DNA of 64,000 nucleotides, taken from Pseudoalteromonas umbrosa (GTDB lineage Bacteria; Pseudomonadota; Gammaproteobacteria; Enterobacterales; Alteromonadaceae). Positions 52,316 through 60,380 of the stretch are shown one piece after another. The stretch's first letter is position 1; each line of letters starts with the position of its first letter. The stretch lies in NCBI RefSeq assembly GCF_030125375.1, contig NZ_JASJUU010000001.1, positions 744,001 to 808,000 of the forward strand, written 5' to 3'. A model generated the notes under the pieces. That model was not told the origin of the DNA, ran no database searches, and saw nothing but the letters and a program-made list of their open reading frames with translations. A program made the translations under genes and the position numbers.

Positions 52316-53062
52316 GTGAAAAATCTTGCAAAAGTACTATTTCTTAGTGTAATCGTTCTTAATTCAGGTTGTGCTTCAAAAAGACCTATAAATCTAACAA
52401 GTGAAGCTCGCATTGGTATTTACTCTAGTGTGACAGATGAAACAAATAATAATATCTGGGATGAAACCACAGCTCGTTCAGGCCAACAGAAAGATATTGT
52501 TGTTGATGTAAGTTGGGGGTTGAAAGAGAAGGTTGAAGCTAGCTTAGTTAAAGCCGCAAAGAAGAAATGGTTGATAGATGCGCCAATAGTAGCAAGTCTT
52601 GAAGCTGACTTAGGGGCTGGAGACGCGATATCTTACGGTTTTAGCTCTGTTTATGAAAAGTTCATTCCAGCACTAACTGAAGTAAAAGATAGGTATGATT
52701 TAGATGTAATAATCATAGCAAAACCCGCATGGCGCTACTATCACGGCGAAACCCCTCTGTACAATAAAGGTATCGGCGTTCAATCTTTTGAGGATGGACT
52801 TTCTGGTCATGTCGCAGTTGAAATGTTTGCAGTAGATCTGCACACAATGAAAATAATATTCCCAGCAATACAAGATGGAATTACTATGCAGCCCTTCATT
52901 AAGAGCTTTGACCTGTCAGATAATTACGCAGATGTTGATCGTAATGCCGGAACGGTATCAATAAAAGATGCTTATAAAAGCAAAGTGTTCATGGAAGTAG
53001 ATAGTATTGTTAATTGGTTCATCAACGAAGTGCCTATTACCTTTAGTGCTAAAAAAATATAA
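52316..53062 (+). CDS. Cassette 4: lipoprotein of unknown function
   Basis: 248 residues from GTG 52316 (AAGGGA six bases upstream; a TTG directly before is closer to the ribosome site). Lipobox in LSVIVLNSGC, cysteine near 19. The mature part has mixed alpha/beta composition (YDLDVIIIAKPAWRYYHG, GHVAVEMFAVDLHTMKI), like proteins that bind cell-envelope partners. It is the largest cassette product here. No family recognised. Confidence 0.75.
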   Translation: MKNLAKVLFLSVIVLNSGCASKRPINLTSEARIGIYSSVTDETNNNIWDETTARSGQQKDIVVDVSWGLKEKVEASLVKAAKKKWLIDAPIVASLEADLGAGDAISYGFSSVYEKFIPALTEVKDRYDLDVIIIAKPAWRYYHGETPLYNKGIGVQSFEDGLSGHVAVEMFAVDLHTMKIIFPAIQDGITMQPFIKSFDLSDNYADVDRNAGTVSIKDAYKSKVFMEVDSIVNWFINEVPITFSAKKI

Positions 53063-53149
53063 CAAGGCGCTCAATCGGATAAATTGCAGCTGGCTGGCGC
53101 TTCGCGCAGTATAGCCAGCAGCAATTTACCGATTAGATAAGCGTTATGT
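53057..53149 (+). other. attC site 4
   Basis: Left box ATATAAC (53057-53063) and right box GTTATGT (53143-53149). Strong arms: GCAGCTGGCTGG ... AGCCAGCAGC around GCGCTTCGCGC. This is the site most like the classical attC of mobile integrons. 93 bases. Confidence 0.95.
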
Positions 53150-53466
53150 GTAACAGAGGGAATGTGGAAGAACGAAAAATATCTCCAATAGTTATATTTT
53201 TAAGCTCCTTTTCAGTCGCGATGTTTAATGGTTGGCTTATATATTTACTTATTCATTATTGGTTTCATATAGGTAAGGCACCACATGAGACTTTAATTGT
53301 GGCCGCATACTTTATGTTTTCCGCTTGTTTATTTATTTTAATCAATTCCGTGATACTTTGGTTCGGACATAAGCTCTTAAATCACCTATTAAAAAGAATT
53401 TGTTGGGTTAATTTATTAATCTCTTATGGTTGTGTTTTATATATTATTTTTGAGGCGCCGCTGTAA
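53146..53466 (+). CDS. Cassette 5: three-helix membrane protein
   Basis: 106 residues from the ATG inside the attC right box, or 100 from GTG 53164 which has GAGGGA in front. Hydrophobic helices at about 12-33, 43-66 and 80-100. No family recognised. Confidence 0.65.
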   Translation: MCNRGNVEERKISPIVIFLSSFSVAMFNGWLIYLLIHYWFHIGKAPHETLIVAAYFMFSACLFILINSVILWFGHKLLNHLLKRICWVNLLISYGCVLYIIFEAPL

Positions 53467-53472
53467 AGGTAC

Positions 53473-53574
53473 ACATAACAAATTAATTAAACTGTGGAGG
53501 CAAAACAGCAGGCTTGCGCTCATTCTTCGCTTAGTTTGGTCTGCTATTTTTCGCTGTTTATTAAGGCGTTATAT
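53473..53574 (+). other. attC site 5
   Basis: Left box ACATAAC (53473-53479) and right box GTTATAT (53568-53574). Arms AAACAGCAGGC ... TCTGCTATTTTT. 102 bases. Confidence 0.9.
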
Positions 53575-53588
53575 GTCAAGCCAGAGTT

Positions 53589-53750
53589 ATGAGAAAGAAT
53601 AAACAAAGGGAATTACGTTTTACTCTCGAAGAAAAAGATGGCGTTGTAATAACTGTGCTTTAAGATGCAAATGACATGTCTTTACATCACACCATTAGGG
53701 GTTGGCAAACCCTAGAATTAGATCACCGAGAAAAACGAAAGAGCAGTTAG
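53589..53750 (+). pseudogene. Cassette 6, first frame: interrupted small protein
   Basis: From ATG 53589 the frame encodes a basic peptide (MRKNKQRELRFTLEEKDG ...), meets TAA at 53661-53663, and continues in the same frame (DANDMSLHHTIRGWQTLELD) to a TAG at 53748. 53 codons in all with one nonsense codon. It overlaps the next frame. Confidence 0.4.
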
Positions 53751-53938
53751 AGCAATTAACACCTGTTATTGCATCTATACATCACAAAGATCTTAAAGAG
53801 TTTCTTGAGCATAATATCGAAGGTGTGAATCAAGAGATAAATAAACATAACCACGAAATTCGTAAGTCTTTAAAAAGAATGCAAAGTCTTACACATTATG
53901 TGATTACAGCAAAAGAAATCTTAGATAAGATGGATTAA
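53702..53938 (+). CDS. Cassette 6, second frame: coiled-coil protein
   Basis: 78 codons from TTG 53702 (weak AGGGG upstream). The product is charged and helical (KTKEQLEQLTPVIASIHHKD, then EGVNQEINKHNHEIRKSLKR) with heptad-like spacing, so a coiled coil is likely. The start is uncertain. Ends just before attC site 6. Confidence 0.5.
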   Translation: MANPRIRSPRKTKEQLEQLTPVIASIHHKDLKEFLEHNIEGVNQEINKHNHEIRKSLKRMQSLTHYVITAKEILDKMD

Positions 53939-53939
53939 C

Positions 53940-54040
53940 ACATGACAAGCTGTTCAAGCAGGACTGCTAAAGTTTGGCTCGGTTTCGCTTCGCCACACAA
54001 CTTTAGCCAAACATTATCAGTCCCTTAACAGGAGTTGTGC
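53940..54040 (+). other. attC site 6
   Basis: Left box ACATGAC (53940-53946) and right box GTTGTGC (54034-54040), each with one deviation. The interior is about 85-90% the same as attC site 1 (GGACTGCTAAAG ... TTTAGCCAA). Confidence 0.85.
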
Positions 54041-54069
54041 TAACAAGCAATTAGACAGGGGTTATGCCT
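54037..54069 (+). other. Collapsed attC remnant
   Basis: GTGCTAACAAGC at the end of site 6 begins a second left box (GCTAAC), and GGTTATGCC 22 bases on ends like a right box. The long palindrome between them is missing, as if an empty site lost its stem. Confidence 0.4.
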
Positions 54070-54080
54070 CAAGGGGGGCT

Positions 54081-54560
54081 ATGAGAAAATATTTAATTTC
54101 ATTGTTTATACTTTCATTCAGTGTTCATGCTAGTGATAAATTACATTTAGAATTGATAAATGGTAACTGGGTTTGCTTTAACTCTTATGAAGAGGAAGAA
54201 GTTACAATTAAAGAAACAATGCAGTATTCGTACGATATAAGTAATTTCACTTACTCTTACCGTTCTAATGTAGAAATGCTCTATCAAAACAAAATTCCAC
54301 TTGGTACTGTTCTAGTTAATGAAGAAGGTAGCTTTACGTATGAATCATCGCAAATGATATATGATTTAAGAAATGTCAAAATTGATGTTTTAGATGACCC
54401 TTTAGAAGCTATCTCCGACAAGGTGATTAATGAAATGGGAGATGATTTAAGAAATGATAAAACACCTTACAAAACGACTTTCATTAATGAAATCGAATGG
54501 GAAACTAAAGACCCTAACGATAACTTAACAGTTTTATGTACAAGAGACATAATAAATTAA
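54081..54560 (+). CDS. Cassette 7: secreted protein of unknown function
   Basis: 159 residues with a signal peptide (RKYLISLFILSFSVHA) and strong ribosome site AAGGGGGG. The mature part is acidic and beta-prone, with two cysteines (WVCFNS near 31 and VLCTRD near the end) that may form a disulfide. No family recognised. Confidence 0.75.
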   Translation: MRKYLISLFILSFSVHASDKLHLELINGNWVCFNSYEEEEVTIKETMQYSYDISNFTYSYRSNVEMLYQNKIPLGTVLVNEEGSFTYESSQMIYDLRNVKIDVLDDPLEAISDKVINEMGDDLRNDKTPYKTTFINEIEWETKDPNDNLTVLCTRDIIN

Positions 54561-54649
54561 TTAAACAATGGACGCAAAACTGCAGGTTGTGTCCGTTGCA
54601 CTCCTAATTTTAGCCTGCTATATAGTGCCGTTTACGGCAAGCGTTAGTT
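54547..54649 (+). other. attC site 7
   Basis: Left box ACATAAT (last base mutated from C, inside the end of the gene) and right box GTTAGTT (54643-54649). Arms CTGCAGG ... TAGCCTGC. Confidence 0.75.
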
Positions 54650-54654
54650 TTTTG

Positions 54655-55023
54655 ATGATGATTCGTTTTATATTTTTAAGTTTGTTTATGATTGCAGGGT
54701 CTGCTATGGCTTCAAATGAAATGGGGCCACCAGAGGGAATTTCGGCTGAAGATTGGAAAGCTTATCTTGAACACAAAAAGGATTGGGAAACCATGCTTCA
54801 GCAAAGGTTTGAAAATGAGCTAAAAGCGACTCCTCCGTTACCTCCTTGGGAGAAGTTTCCTGAATATGAACCTAGCAATATATTTTGGCGAATGGGTGTA
54901 GGTGAAGAATATCTAACTGATTATTTTGGTGTTTATTTAAAGTACGCAAGTAAAGACGATATTCAAGCATATAAATTAAAACATCCGGCCCCTAAAGCTT
55001 GGGCAAGTTGGTATAAAAGTTAA
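54655..55023 (+). CDS. Cassette 8: secreted protein of unknown function
   Basis: 122 residues from ATG 54655 or the next ATG. Signal peptide (RFIFLSLFMIAGSAMA). The mature part is rich in Pro, Trp, Glu and Lys (PLPPWEKFPEYEPSNIFW), without cysteines. The open frame extends back through the attC to 54568, but those codons are attC sequence. No family recognised. Confidence 0.7.
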   Translation: MMIRFIFLSLFMIAGSAMASNEMGPPEGISAEDWKAYLEHKKDWETMLQQRFENELKATPPLPPWEKFPEYEPSNIFWRMGVGEEYLTDYFGVYLKYASKDDIQAYKLKHPAPKAWASWYKS

Positions 55024-55109
55024 TTAAACAAAGGACGCCAAAACTTGGCTTGCGTCACTTAGTTCCTAATTTTAGCCAAACCTTTCCGCCTATTAGGCTG
55101 GCGTTATGT
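55014..55109 (+). other. attC site 8
   Basis: Left end degenerate (AAGTTAATTAAAC, like site 7); right box GTTATGT (55103-55109). Arms ACTTGGCTTGCG ... TTAGCCAAACC. Confidence 0.8.
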
Positions 55110-55124
55110 TTCAAAGGAAGTACG

Positions 55125-55493
55125 ATGCAAATTACAAAATGGAAATCACTGAGGCTGCTCTGGCTTCCATGGTTTATATTCCACCTTTATATCTATATTG
55201 AAATTTCGTTTTTTGTAGACTCACCTGATGTTATTCAGGTAATACGAAGTTTGATGACCTCTTCAATTTTGATTGGTTGTATATTTTATGCTCTAGGTAT
55301 CCGGTTCCTTAACAGAACATTCTGGCAATCTTTGTTGGTTCTAGGGATCATTGACGAACTAATTGGATGGTTCGAAGAAGGCGGCTTAGACACAGTTACA
55401 GTAGTCGTAATTTTTTCATTTTATTTTGTTTTAGCGCTATACGCTTTTCAAAACAAAACAATTTGGCGGTTTCATCAAGTATCTGAAACATAA
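55125..55493 (+). CDS. Cassette 9: membrane protein of unknown function
   Basis: 122 residues from ATG 55125 (AAAGGAAG six bases upstream). Four hydrophobic helices (about 10-28, 42-62, 66-84, 92-110). Acidic loop GWFEEGGLDT in the second half. No family recognised. Confidence 0.7.
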   Translation: MQITKWKSLRLLWLPWFIFHLYIYIEISFFVDSPDVIQVIRSLMTSSILIGCIFYALGIRFLNRTFWQSLLVLGIIDELIGWFEEGGLDTVTVVVIFSFYFVLALYAFQNKTIWRFHQVSET

Positions 55494-55560
55494 CAAGCCA
55501 CTAAAGCGTGGCTCGCAACAGTTGGTACGGTCTCGCTTCAATACACATTTAGCCAACTAT
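55488..55560 (+). other. attC site 9, 3' end missing
   Basis: Left box ACATAAC (55488-55494) and one full arm pair (AGTTGG ... CCAACT) are kept, but no GTTRRRY box follows. The array appears to end here by a deletion or insertion. Confidence 0.7.
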
Positions 55561-55701
55561 AGATTCACAAAGGACAGGCACAAACTCATCGTATAAGTGA
55601 CATTGCTTTACCACTATTTAACTGTATGTAATTTGGTTACATATTGATAAGGTATGTGTATATAACAGATCGATACTGCTGCGATGTATATGAGGAGTTG
55701 T

Positions 55702-56196
55702 ATGATATTTAGTAAAATAGAAGAAATGCACTGGGACAGCATTTTAGACATTCAAGAAAAATCTTACCAAGAGATTGGTACTGAAGAACTAGAGGTGCTT
55801 CAAAGTAAAAATTACGCATCTTCTGATACTTGTTTTGTATGTTTATCCAATCACGGAGATGTACTCGGATATGTATTAGCCCACCCATGGAGTGGCATCG
55901 TGCCACCAAAGTTATTCGAGCCTTTACCAAATATCGCTTATTGTGAGTATTTATACTTACATGATATGGCCATAGCCCCTTATTCAAAAGGGAAAGGAAT
56001 AGGTCGGGCGGCTGCCTTAAAATTGATAGAAATAGCACAGAAAAAAGGAATTCATAAAGTAAGCTTGGTAGCGGTACAAGGCTCCGATAGTTTTTGGTCG
56101 TTGATTGGATTCCAGAAGGTCAAAGGAGCTAATGTATGTGCAAACTATGGCGAAAATGCCATTTTTATGGAGAAGATTCTTAGCGAAGTAAAATAA
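55702..56196 (+). CDS. GNAT N-acetyltransferase
   Basis: 164 residues from ATG 55702, seven bases after GAGGAG; two earlier ATGs are less likely. GNAT fold: LGYVLAHPW (beta 4), YLHDMAIAPYSKGKGIGRAAAL with the acetyl-CoA loop KGKGIGRA, then VSLVAVQGSDSFWSLIGFQKV. The substrate (amine, peptide or antibiotic) is unknown. It follows the broken attC site 9 and has its own leader. Confidence 0.85.
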   Translation: MIFSKIEEMHWDSILDIQEKSYQEIGTEELEVLQSKNYASSDTCFVCLSNHGDVLGYVLAHPWSGIVPPKLFEPLPNIAYCEYLYLHDMAIAPYSKGKGIGRAAALKLIEIAQKKGIHKVSLVAVQGSDSFWSLIGFQKVKGANVCANYGENAIFMEKILSEVK

Positions 56197-56643
56197 ATAT
56201 TGGCGAAATATATTCTATTAACTCGTTTGTAGAGCGCTGTATTATGAGTTGAAGTCTGCCAGATTCAAATAAGGTGACTTTGGTATCTATAAACCACTAT
56301 TTCACTTACTGAAAAGTGTACAGCTTTAAGCTGGAATCCTGCAAATTAAAAAGGAAGAAGATCAACAAGCAGTAAAACATTATCGGGTATATCGTTTGAG
56401 TGCTAGAAAAAATAATCTTTTAGCTTCTAAGTTGTTTAACACAGTAGTAAGCAAACCAGGTTATGGCTGAATAAATAAGCTTTCGATTTCGACATGCTGA
56501 TTTTCAATTGAAAGTGTGAGTTTTAGCTGTTAAGTTACTAAAAGTATTAGGTTAAATTAGCTTAATTTTGCGTGTGCCTCAGTCGTGGGTAAGTTGGATA
56601 CACGAGAATTATCGCTAGAAGTCTGCAAGGCTAAGGAGAATTT
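56197..56643. other. Region with a possible gene tail
   Basis: About 450 bases between two GNAT genes. From about 56330 to 56470 the plus strand encodes a basic helical stretch (EEDQQAVKHYRVYRLSARKN) ending in TGA without a start. No attC could be delimited. Confidence 0.35.
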
Positions 56644-57126
56644 GTGGAAGTTTCACTTCGTCCAGTAACTAAGGAAAATTACGAAGAAGTTTGCGAGCTT
56701 GATGTCACAAAAGAGCAGCAAGAGTATGTTGCATGTAATATGTATTCATTGGTTGAGTCAATGTTCAACAATGGTTATGAAACTAGGGCAATATATTTAA
56801 ATGAAGAGGCAGTCGGATTTTTCATGTGGGTGCAAGAGTCCCTTGAAAAAATATCGATATGGCGTTTCATGGTTGATAAAAAGCATCAGCAACAAGGGAT
56901 TGGGCGTAAAGCATTAAATCTTGCCTTGGATGAAATTAAGCAAGCCCCGGGCCTTCGAGAGATCGAAATTTGTTATGATCCAGCTAACCCAGTTGCAAAG
57001 GAGTTTTATTCTAGCTTCGGGTTCGTAGAAGTTGGAATGGATGAAGACGATGAAGATATGCTTGCTATTATCGACTTAATAAAACATGCACGAGGCGATG
57101 AAATGCTACCTCAGGTTTGTCAGTGA
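56644..57126 (+). CDS. GNAT N-acetyltransferase (diamine/spermidine type)
   Basis: 160 residues from GTG 56644, behind AAGGAGAA. Motifs: VSLRPVTKENYEEVCELDV at the start, AVGFFMWV, WRFMVDKKHQQQGIGRKAL with the acetyl-CoA loop QQQGIGRK, and ANPVAKEFYSSFGFVEVG. The pattern is near BltD/PaiA-type acetyltransferases for polyamines. Context is the decayed end of the cassette region. Confidence 0.88.
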   Translation: MEVSLRPVTKENYEEVCELDVTKEQQEYVACNMYSLVESMFNNGYETRAIYLNEEAVGFFMWVQESLEKISIWRFMVDKKHQQQGIGRKALNLALDEIKQAPGLREIEICYDPANPVAKEFYSSFGFVEVGMDEDDEDMLAIIDLIKHARGDEMLPQVCQ

Positions 57127-57874
57127 GGGGACCGGATAGCAAAAGCATGGCTTTGCGGCTATGAGTAATAAATACTCCTTTGACACAATCGACTTTTCAG
57201 TACTACCAATCATTTAGCGTGTGGACCGGATTGCTTACTTAAATGGTTTAAGTAAAATTATGCTTCTTCACCGCAACTTTTCGTCTGTTATTATGCGCTC
57301 ATGAATGGGGCTTTATGTTATAAGGGCAATAGTGAGTAAAATATTAATTTTTGTATTATCATTTTGATCTAACTTCTCTTTAACTTTAAAAAGCTTAGTT
57401 TACTAAACGTAAAATTGAGTGAATTTGATAAAGGTAAAAATAGTTGTTAGGTTACTTTATATTCAAGTGTTTAGGGGTGAAAATTAACAAGTTATTTATT
57501 TCTCGTTGGTAATATAGTCGGTTCACCGCTAATAGCGCCCTTAGCGCTAACTCCATCCCTGTTTAAATAGTGTATATCATTTCAAATAACAAGTGGGTCA
57601 TGTTTAACTAAAACTATTGAGTTAAAGTAACAATGTTATTGCTCCTTGCTTCTTGCTCAAAGTTTTTATCTTTAACTTAAAAAGCAATGCTAAGCACAGG
57701 AGTTATTCTTTTTTTGCTTTGATTTTATAAATAGGAGGCTTTGATTTTTATAGCCATAGCTGAGTTTATTTTTTTTTGCTCTGTAATGCTTATAATTTTG
57801 GTTTTTAAACCGGTTTAATCATAGGCTAATGTATTTTATAATTACCATACTTGGTTTAGAAGACTAGTGTAATT
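57127..57874. other. Long AT-rich region
   Basis: About 750 bases without a gene. T-rich runs fill 57650-57860. The start of the stretch has GGACCGGAT twice (57128, 57223), about 95 bases apart. Nothing else is evident. Confidence 0.35.
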
Positions 57875-57950
57875 TAGACCCCAAAAAAACGAAAAATAGC
57901 AGGTTTACGTTCCCTTTTCGCTAATTTTAGCTTGCTATTAGGTGTTGGTT
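57875..57950 (+). other. Partial attC-like element
   Basis: AAATAGCAGGTTTACGTTCC ... TTTAGCTTGCTATT with right box GTTGGTT (57944-57950), close to the inner part of attC site 3. The left end is missing. It directly precedes the next gene, as in a cassette. Confidence 0.5.
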
Positions 57951-57980
57951 TGGCAATCGTTAGCTGCACTTGAGATATTT

Positions 57981-58610
57981 ATGACAAAAATTGACTATTC
58001 TACATACTCAATAAATGAGTTAATGGATGTTAAAGACAAAATTGACCCGAATTCTGAGAATTATCCGGCTTTATTAAGAGAGCTTGAAAGTCGTAAAGAA
58101 GAAATTGATAGAGCTGAAGAAGTATCTCAAAAAGAAACATTTAAATTAGCAGAGCAAAGAGTAAAGGTTATTGGGTGCTTCCAAATTGCAGCTGCAATTG
58201 TGACACCATTTCTAGTGTTTTTCACAGAAAACATTTCAGCCTTGACGATATCTATTGCTTTTGCCGTAATATTATTGAATATTTTTGCTGGTTATACAGC
58301 GCTAAAAGGGCTGCAAAGGTTTTATTGGTTGTCAATTATAAATCAATCTTTACAGCTAGTAACTTTTGGATTGGGCTCAACATTTATAAACTATAGCGGT
58401 TTAGGCGGTATATATTTGGGTATCACATTCGCTGACACAACTTCATTAAGTCTTTCCGCTAATTTCACCCCAGGATTATTGTATCAGGAATTTACGAGCA
58501 AAATTGCTGAGCCATTCATAGCAGTAGATATAATGGCTGTGATTTTTATCGCCGCTTTGGTAACGGTTAGTAATACAACTAACAAAACGATTAAAAAATT
58601 GACCACGTAA
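57981..58610 (+). CDS. Coiled-coil plus four-helix membrane protein
   Basis: 209 residues from ATG 57981. Residues 1-65 are charged and helical (INELMDVKDKIDPNSENYPA, RELESRKEEIDRAEEVSQKE), consistent with a cytoplasmic coiled coil. Then come hydrophobic helices at about 68-90, 92-110, 115-140 and 180-200. The C-terminal TNKTIKKLTT is basic. Probably a cassette product of unknown role. Confidence 0.65.
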   Translation: MTKIDYSTYSINELMDVKDKIDPNSENYPALLRELESRKEEIDRAEEVSQKETFKLAEQRVKVIGCFQIAAAIVTPFLVFFTENISALTISIAFAVILLNIFAGYTALKGLQRFYWLSIINQSLQLVTFGLGSTFINYSGLGGIYLGITFADTTSLSLSANFTPGLLYQEFTSKIAEPFIAVDIMAVIFIAALVTVSNTTNKTIKKLTT

Positions 58611-58697
58611 AAGTGGGGTAGTTTGAGCTCCATACTTTAGGCAACTATATTTTGCCTCTTACCAGAGGGCTAAGGTAATACAAGGATAGTTTACATT

Positions 58698-59261
58698 ATG
58701 ATTAAAATTTTGGAGCCCAAAACTAAAAGGCTTCTACTGCGTCAATGGGTGTCAGATGATCTAAATGCATTCTATGCAATGTCCTCAGATCCTGAAGTAA
58801 TGAAGTTTTTTCCGCATACTTTGAATCGTGAGGAGAGCGACGACACAGCAAAAAAGTGCCAATCCTTAATTGAAAAAAACGGTTGGGGAGTTTGGGCTGT
58901 TGAACTTGCAGAATCAAAAGAGTTTATTGGCATTGTTGGGCTATATAGCCCGACTTCGCAATTGCCGCACTCTCCATGTGTAGAAATTCTTTGGCGATTC
59001 GCACGGAAATATTGGGGGTACGGGTATGCTACGGAAGCGGCAAAAGCTGTACTTCAAATAGGGTTCGAAGAATTAAAATTTGATGAAATCTTTTCTTTTG
59101 CTGTTGTAGATAACAAATCTTCTCGCGCAGTAATGGAAAGGCTGGAAATGGTTAACACTGGAGAAAGTTTTTTACATCCAGATGTCCCTAGCCCTAAACA
59201 TTTGCGTGAACATTGCGTTTATAAAATCACACAAGCTGATTGGTTTAAAAGCGCTACCTAA
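58698..59261 (+). CDS. RimJ/RimL-type GNAT acetyltransferase
   Basis: 187 residues. Typical layout: ETKRLLLRQW-like start (KTKRLLLRQWVSDDLNAF), FIGIVGLYSP, then EILWRFARKYWGYGYATEAAKA with the loop WGYGYATEA, and a final FAVVDNKSSRAVMERLEM. This subgroup acetylates protein N-termini or small amines. It has a start ATG 12 bases after AAGGATAG. Confidence 0.87.
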   Translation: MIKILEPKTKRLLLRQWVSDDLNAFYAMSSDPEVMKFFPHTLNREESDDTAKKCQSLIEKNGWGVWAVELAESKEFIGIVGLYSPTSQLPHSPCVEILWRFARKYWGYGYATEAAKAVLQIGFEELKFDEIFSFAVVDNKSSRAVMERLEMVNTGESFLHPDVPSPKHLREHCVYKITQADWFKSAT

Positions 59262-59592
59262 TGAGCAACTAAAACTGGCCTAATCAAGTCTAGCTGTTGT
59301 TGCTGTGCTTGAGATTATCGTCAGGTTATTTATTTGCCATTTAAGTGGTTAGAGACTTATAAACCAAGGGGAGCTGTACTCTTATTATGTAATGTTTGAT
59401 GTTGATGAGATGCTTACTGAGTCATATTGTTTTAATTGATATGAAAAAAATCGAAAATATGAAAGCTGTTGAAAATAGCAATGAAGGAAGCAAAGGTACT
59501 TTAATACTTTATGAGGCTATATGATATGAAAAATTTGGCAGGGATTTGGGTTTCTTGGAATTCAAGTTTTACTACTATAAAAGAGTTATTTA
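59262..59592. other. Intergenic region with tiny frames
   Basis: About 330 bases. Two very short frames (59441-59524 with 27 codons, and one ending inside the next start near 59604) have weak ribosome sites; neither can be supported. Confidence 0.3.
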
Positions 59593-59871
59593 ATGAACGA
59601 TAGAACATTTAATAATTGGAAAAAATTACGTGTTAAAGGATGTGTAAGTTGGTTATTAAGTACAACGGTCCCTACCTCCATTTTGTACATGGTTTTTAAT
59701 TTTATATTTCTTTCTCCGTCTTTAGAGCCTGAAAGTTTGATGGTGTTTTTATCCGATAATATTCTTCAGTACTTTATTTACTCATTAGTCATGTTTTTTG
59801 GATTTTTGTGCTATTGGTTTTATAACGAATCCTTGTATAAAAAAGAAGTAAAACGTAGAGGAATTGTTTAA
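59593..59871 (+). CDS. Small two-helix membrane protein
   Basis: 92 residues with hydrophobic helices at about 14-36 and 54-75 and a basic C-terminus (YKKEVKRRG). No good ribosome site is visible, so the start is not certain. No family recognised. Confidence 0.5.
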   Translation: MNDRTFNNWKKLRVKGCVSWLLSTTVPTSILYMVFNFIFLSPSLEPESLMVFLSDNILQYFIYSLVMFFGFLCYWFYNESLYKKEVKRRGIV

Positions 59872-60380
59872 AAAAGCAATTAAACCTTTATTTACTTTCA
59901 TCTGTATAAACAACCATCTTGCTTTGTTAAAGTCACTATTATTGATTTAGCATGTTGCAGAACACTTTTTTTAGTAGGGAAGGGTGTGTAGATATACTAT
60001 AACTGTCGTAGATTGATATCTGATATTGCCAGAGTATACATTTATCATCTTATTCCAAGTGCTGCATGCCTAGCCTCCAATTTACTCATTTAGACCACAA
60101 TATCAACACGTTTAATTTTAGCTGCTAAGCAGTGTATTTTCAGTATGTATCACGAGGGAACGTTAGTTTATTCACAATTTCTTTTTCTATTACCCATCGA
60201 AAAACGATTAGCTAAACTTTTATTTACTTTCAGAAGAGACGCAAACATCAGTCCTGTAATGGCTATGTAATAGTTTTATTACGGGATTACATTAACCTTA
60301 TTTCAACAGCTGGCCAGCACTTGCTATGAAATTGGCACAAATTTCGGCGAAAAGTAATCAAATTGAAATAGGACAAAACA
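59872..60380. other. Leader region of the MACPF gene
   Basis: About 510 AT-rich bases; presumably the promoter of the toxin-like genes. AAATAGGA lies nine bases before the MACPF start. I could not find a convincing promoter or RNA gene. Confidence 0.35.

Larger units (their letters stand above)
50975..55560 (+). mobile_element. Integron gene-cassette array without integrase (CALIN-like)
   Basis: Small same-strand genes alternate with palindromic elements of 93-104 bases that begin with RYYYAAC-like boxes next to the stop codons and end with GTTRRRY-like boxes just before the next start. Eight sites can be delimited and a ninth is cut. The element centres carry TTGGCT ... AGCCAA or GCAGG ... 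CCTGC type arms, as in attC hairpins. No tyrosine recombinase is encoded in the window. Whether an integrase lies elsewhere cannot be seen. Confidence 0.85.
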
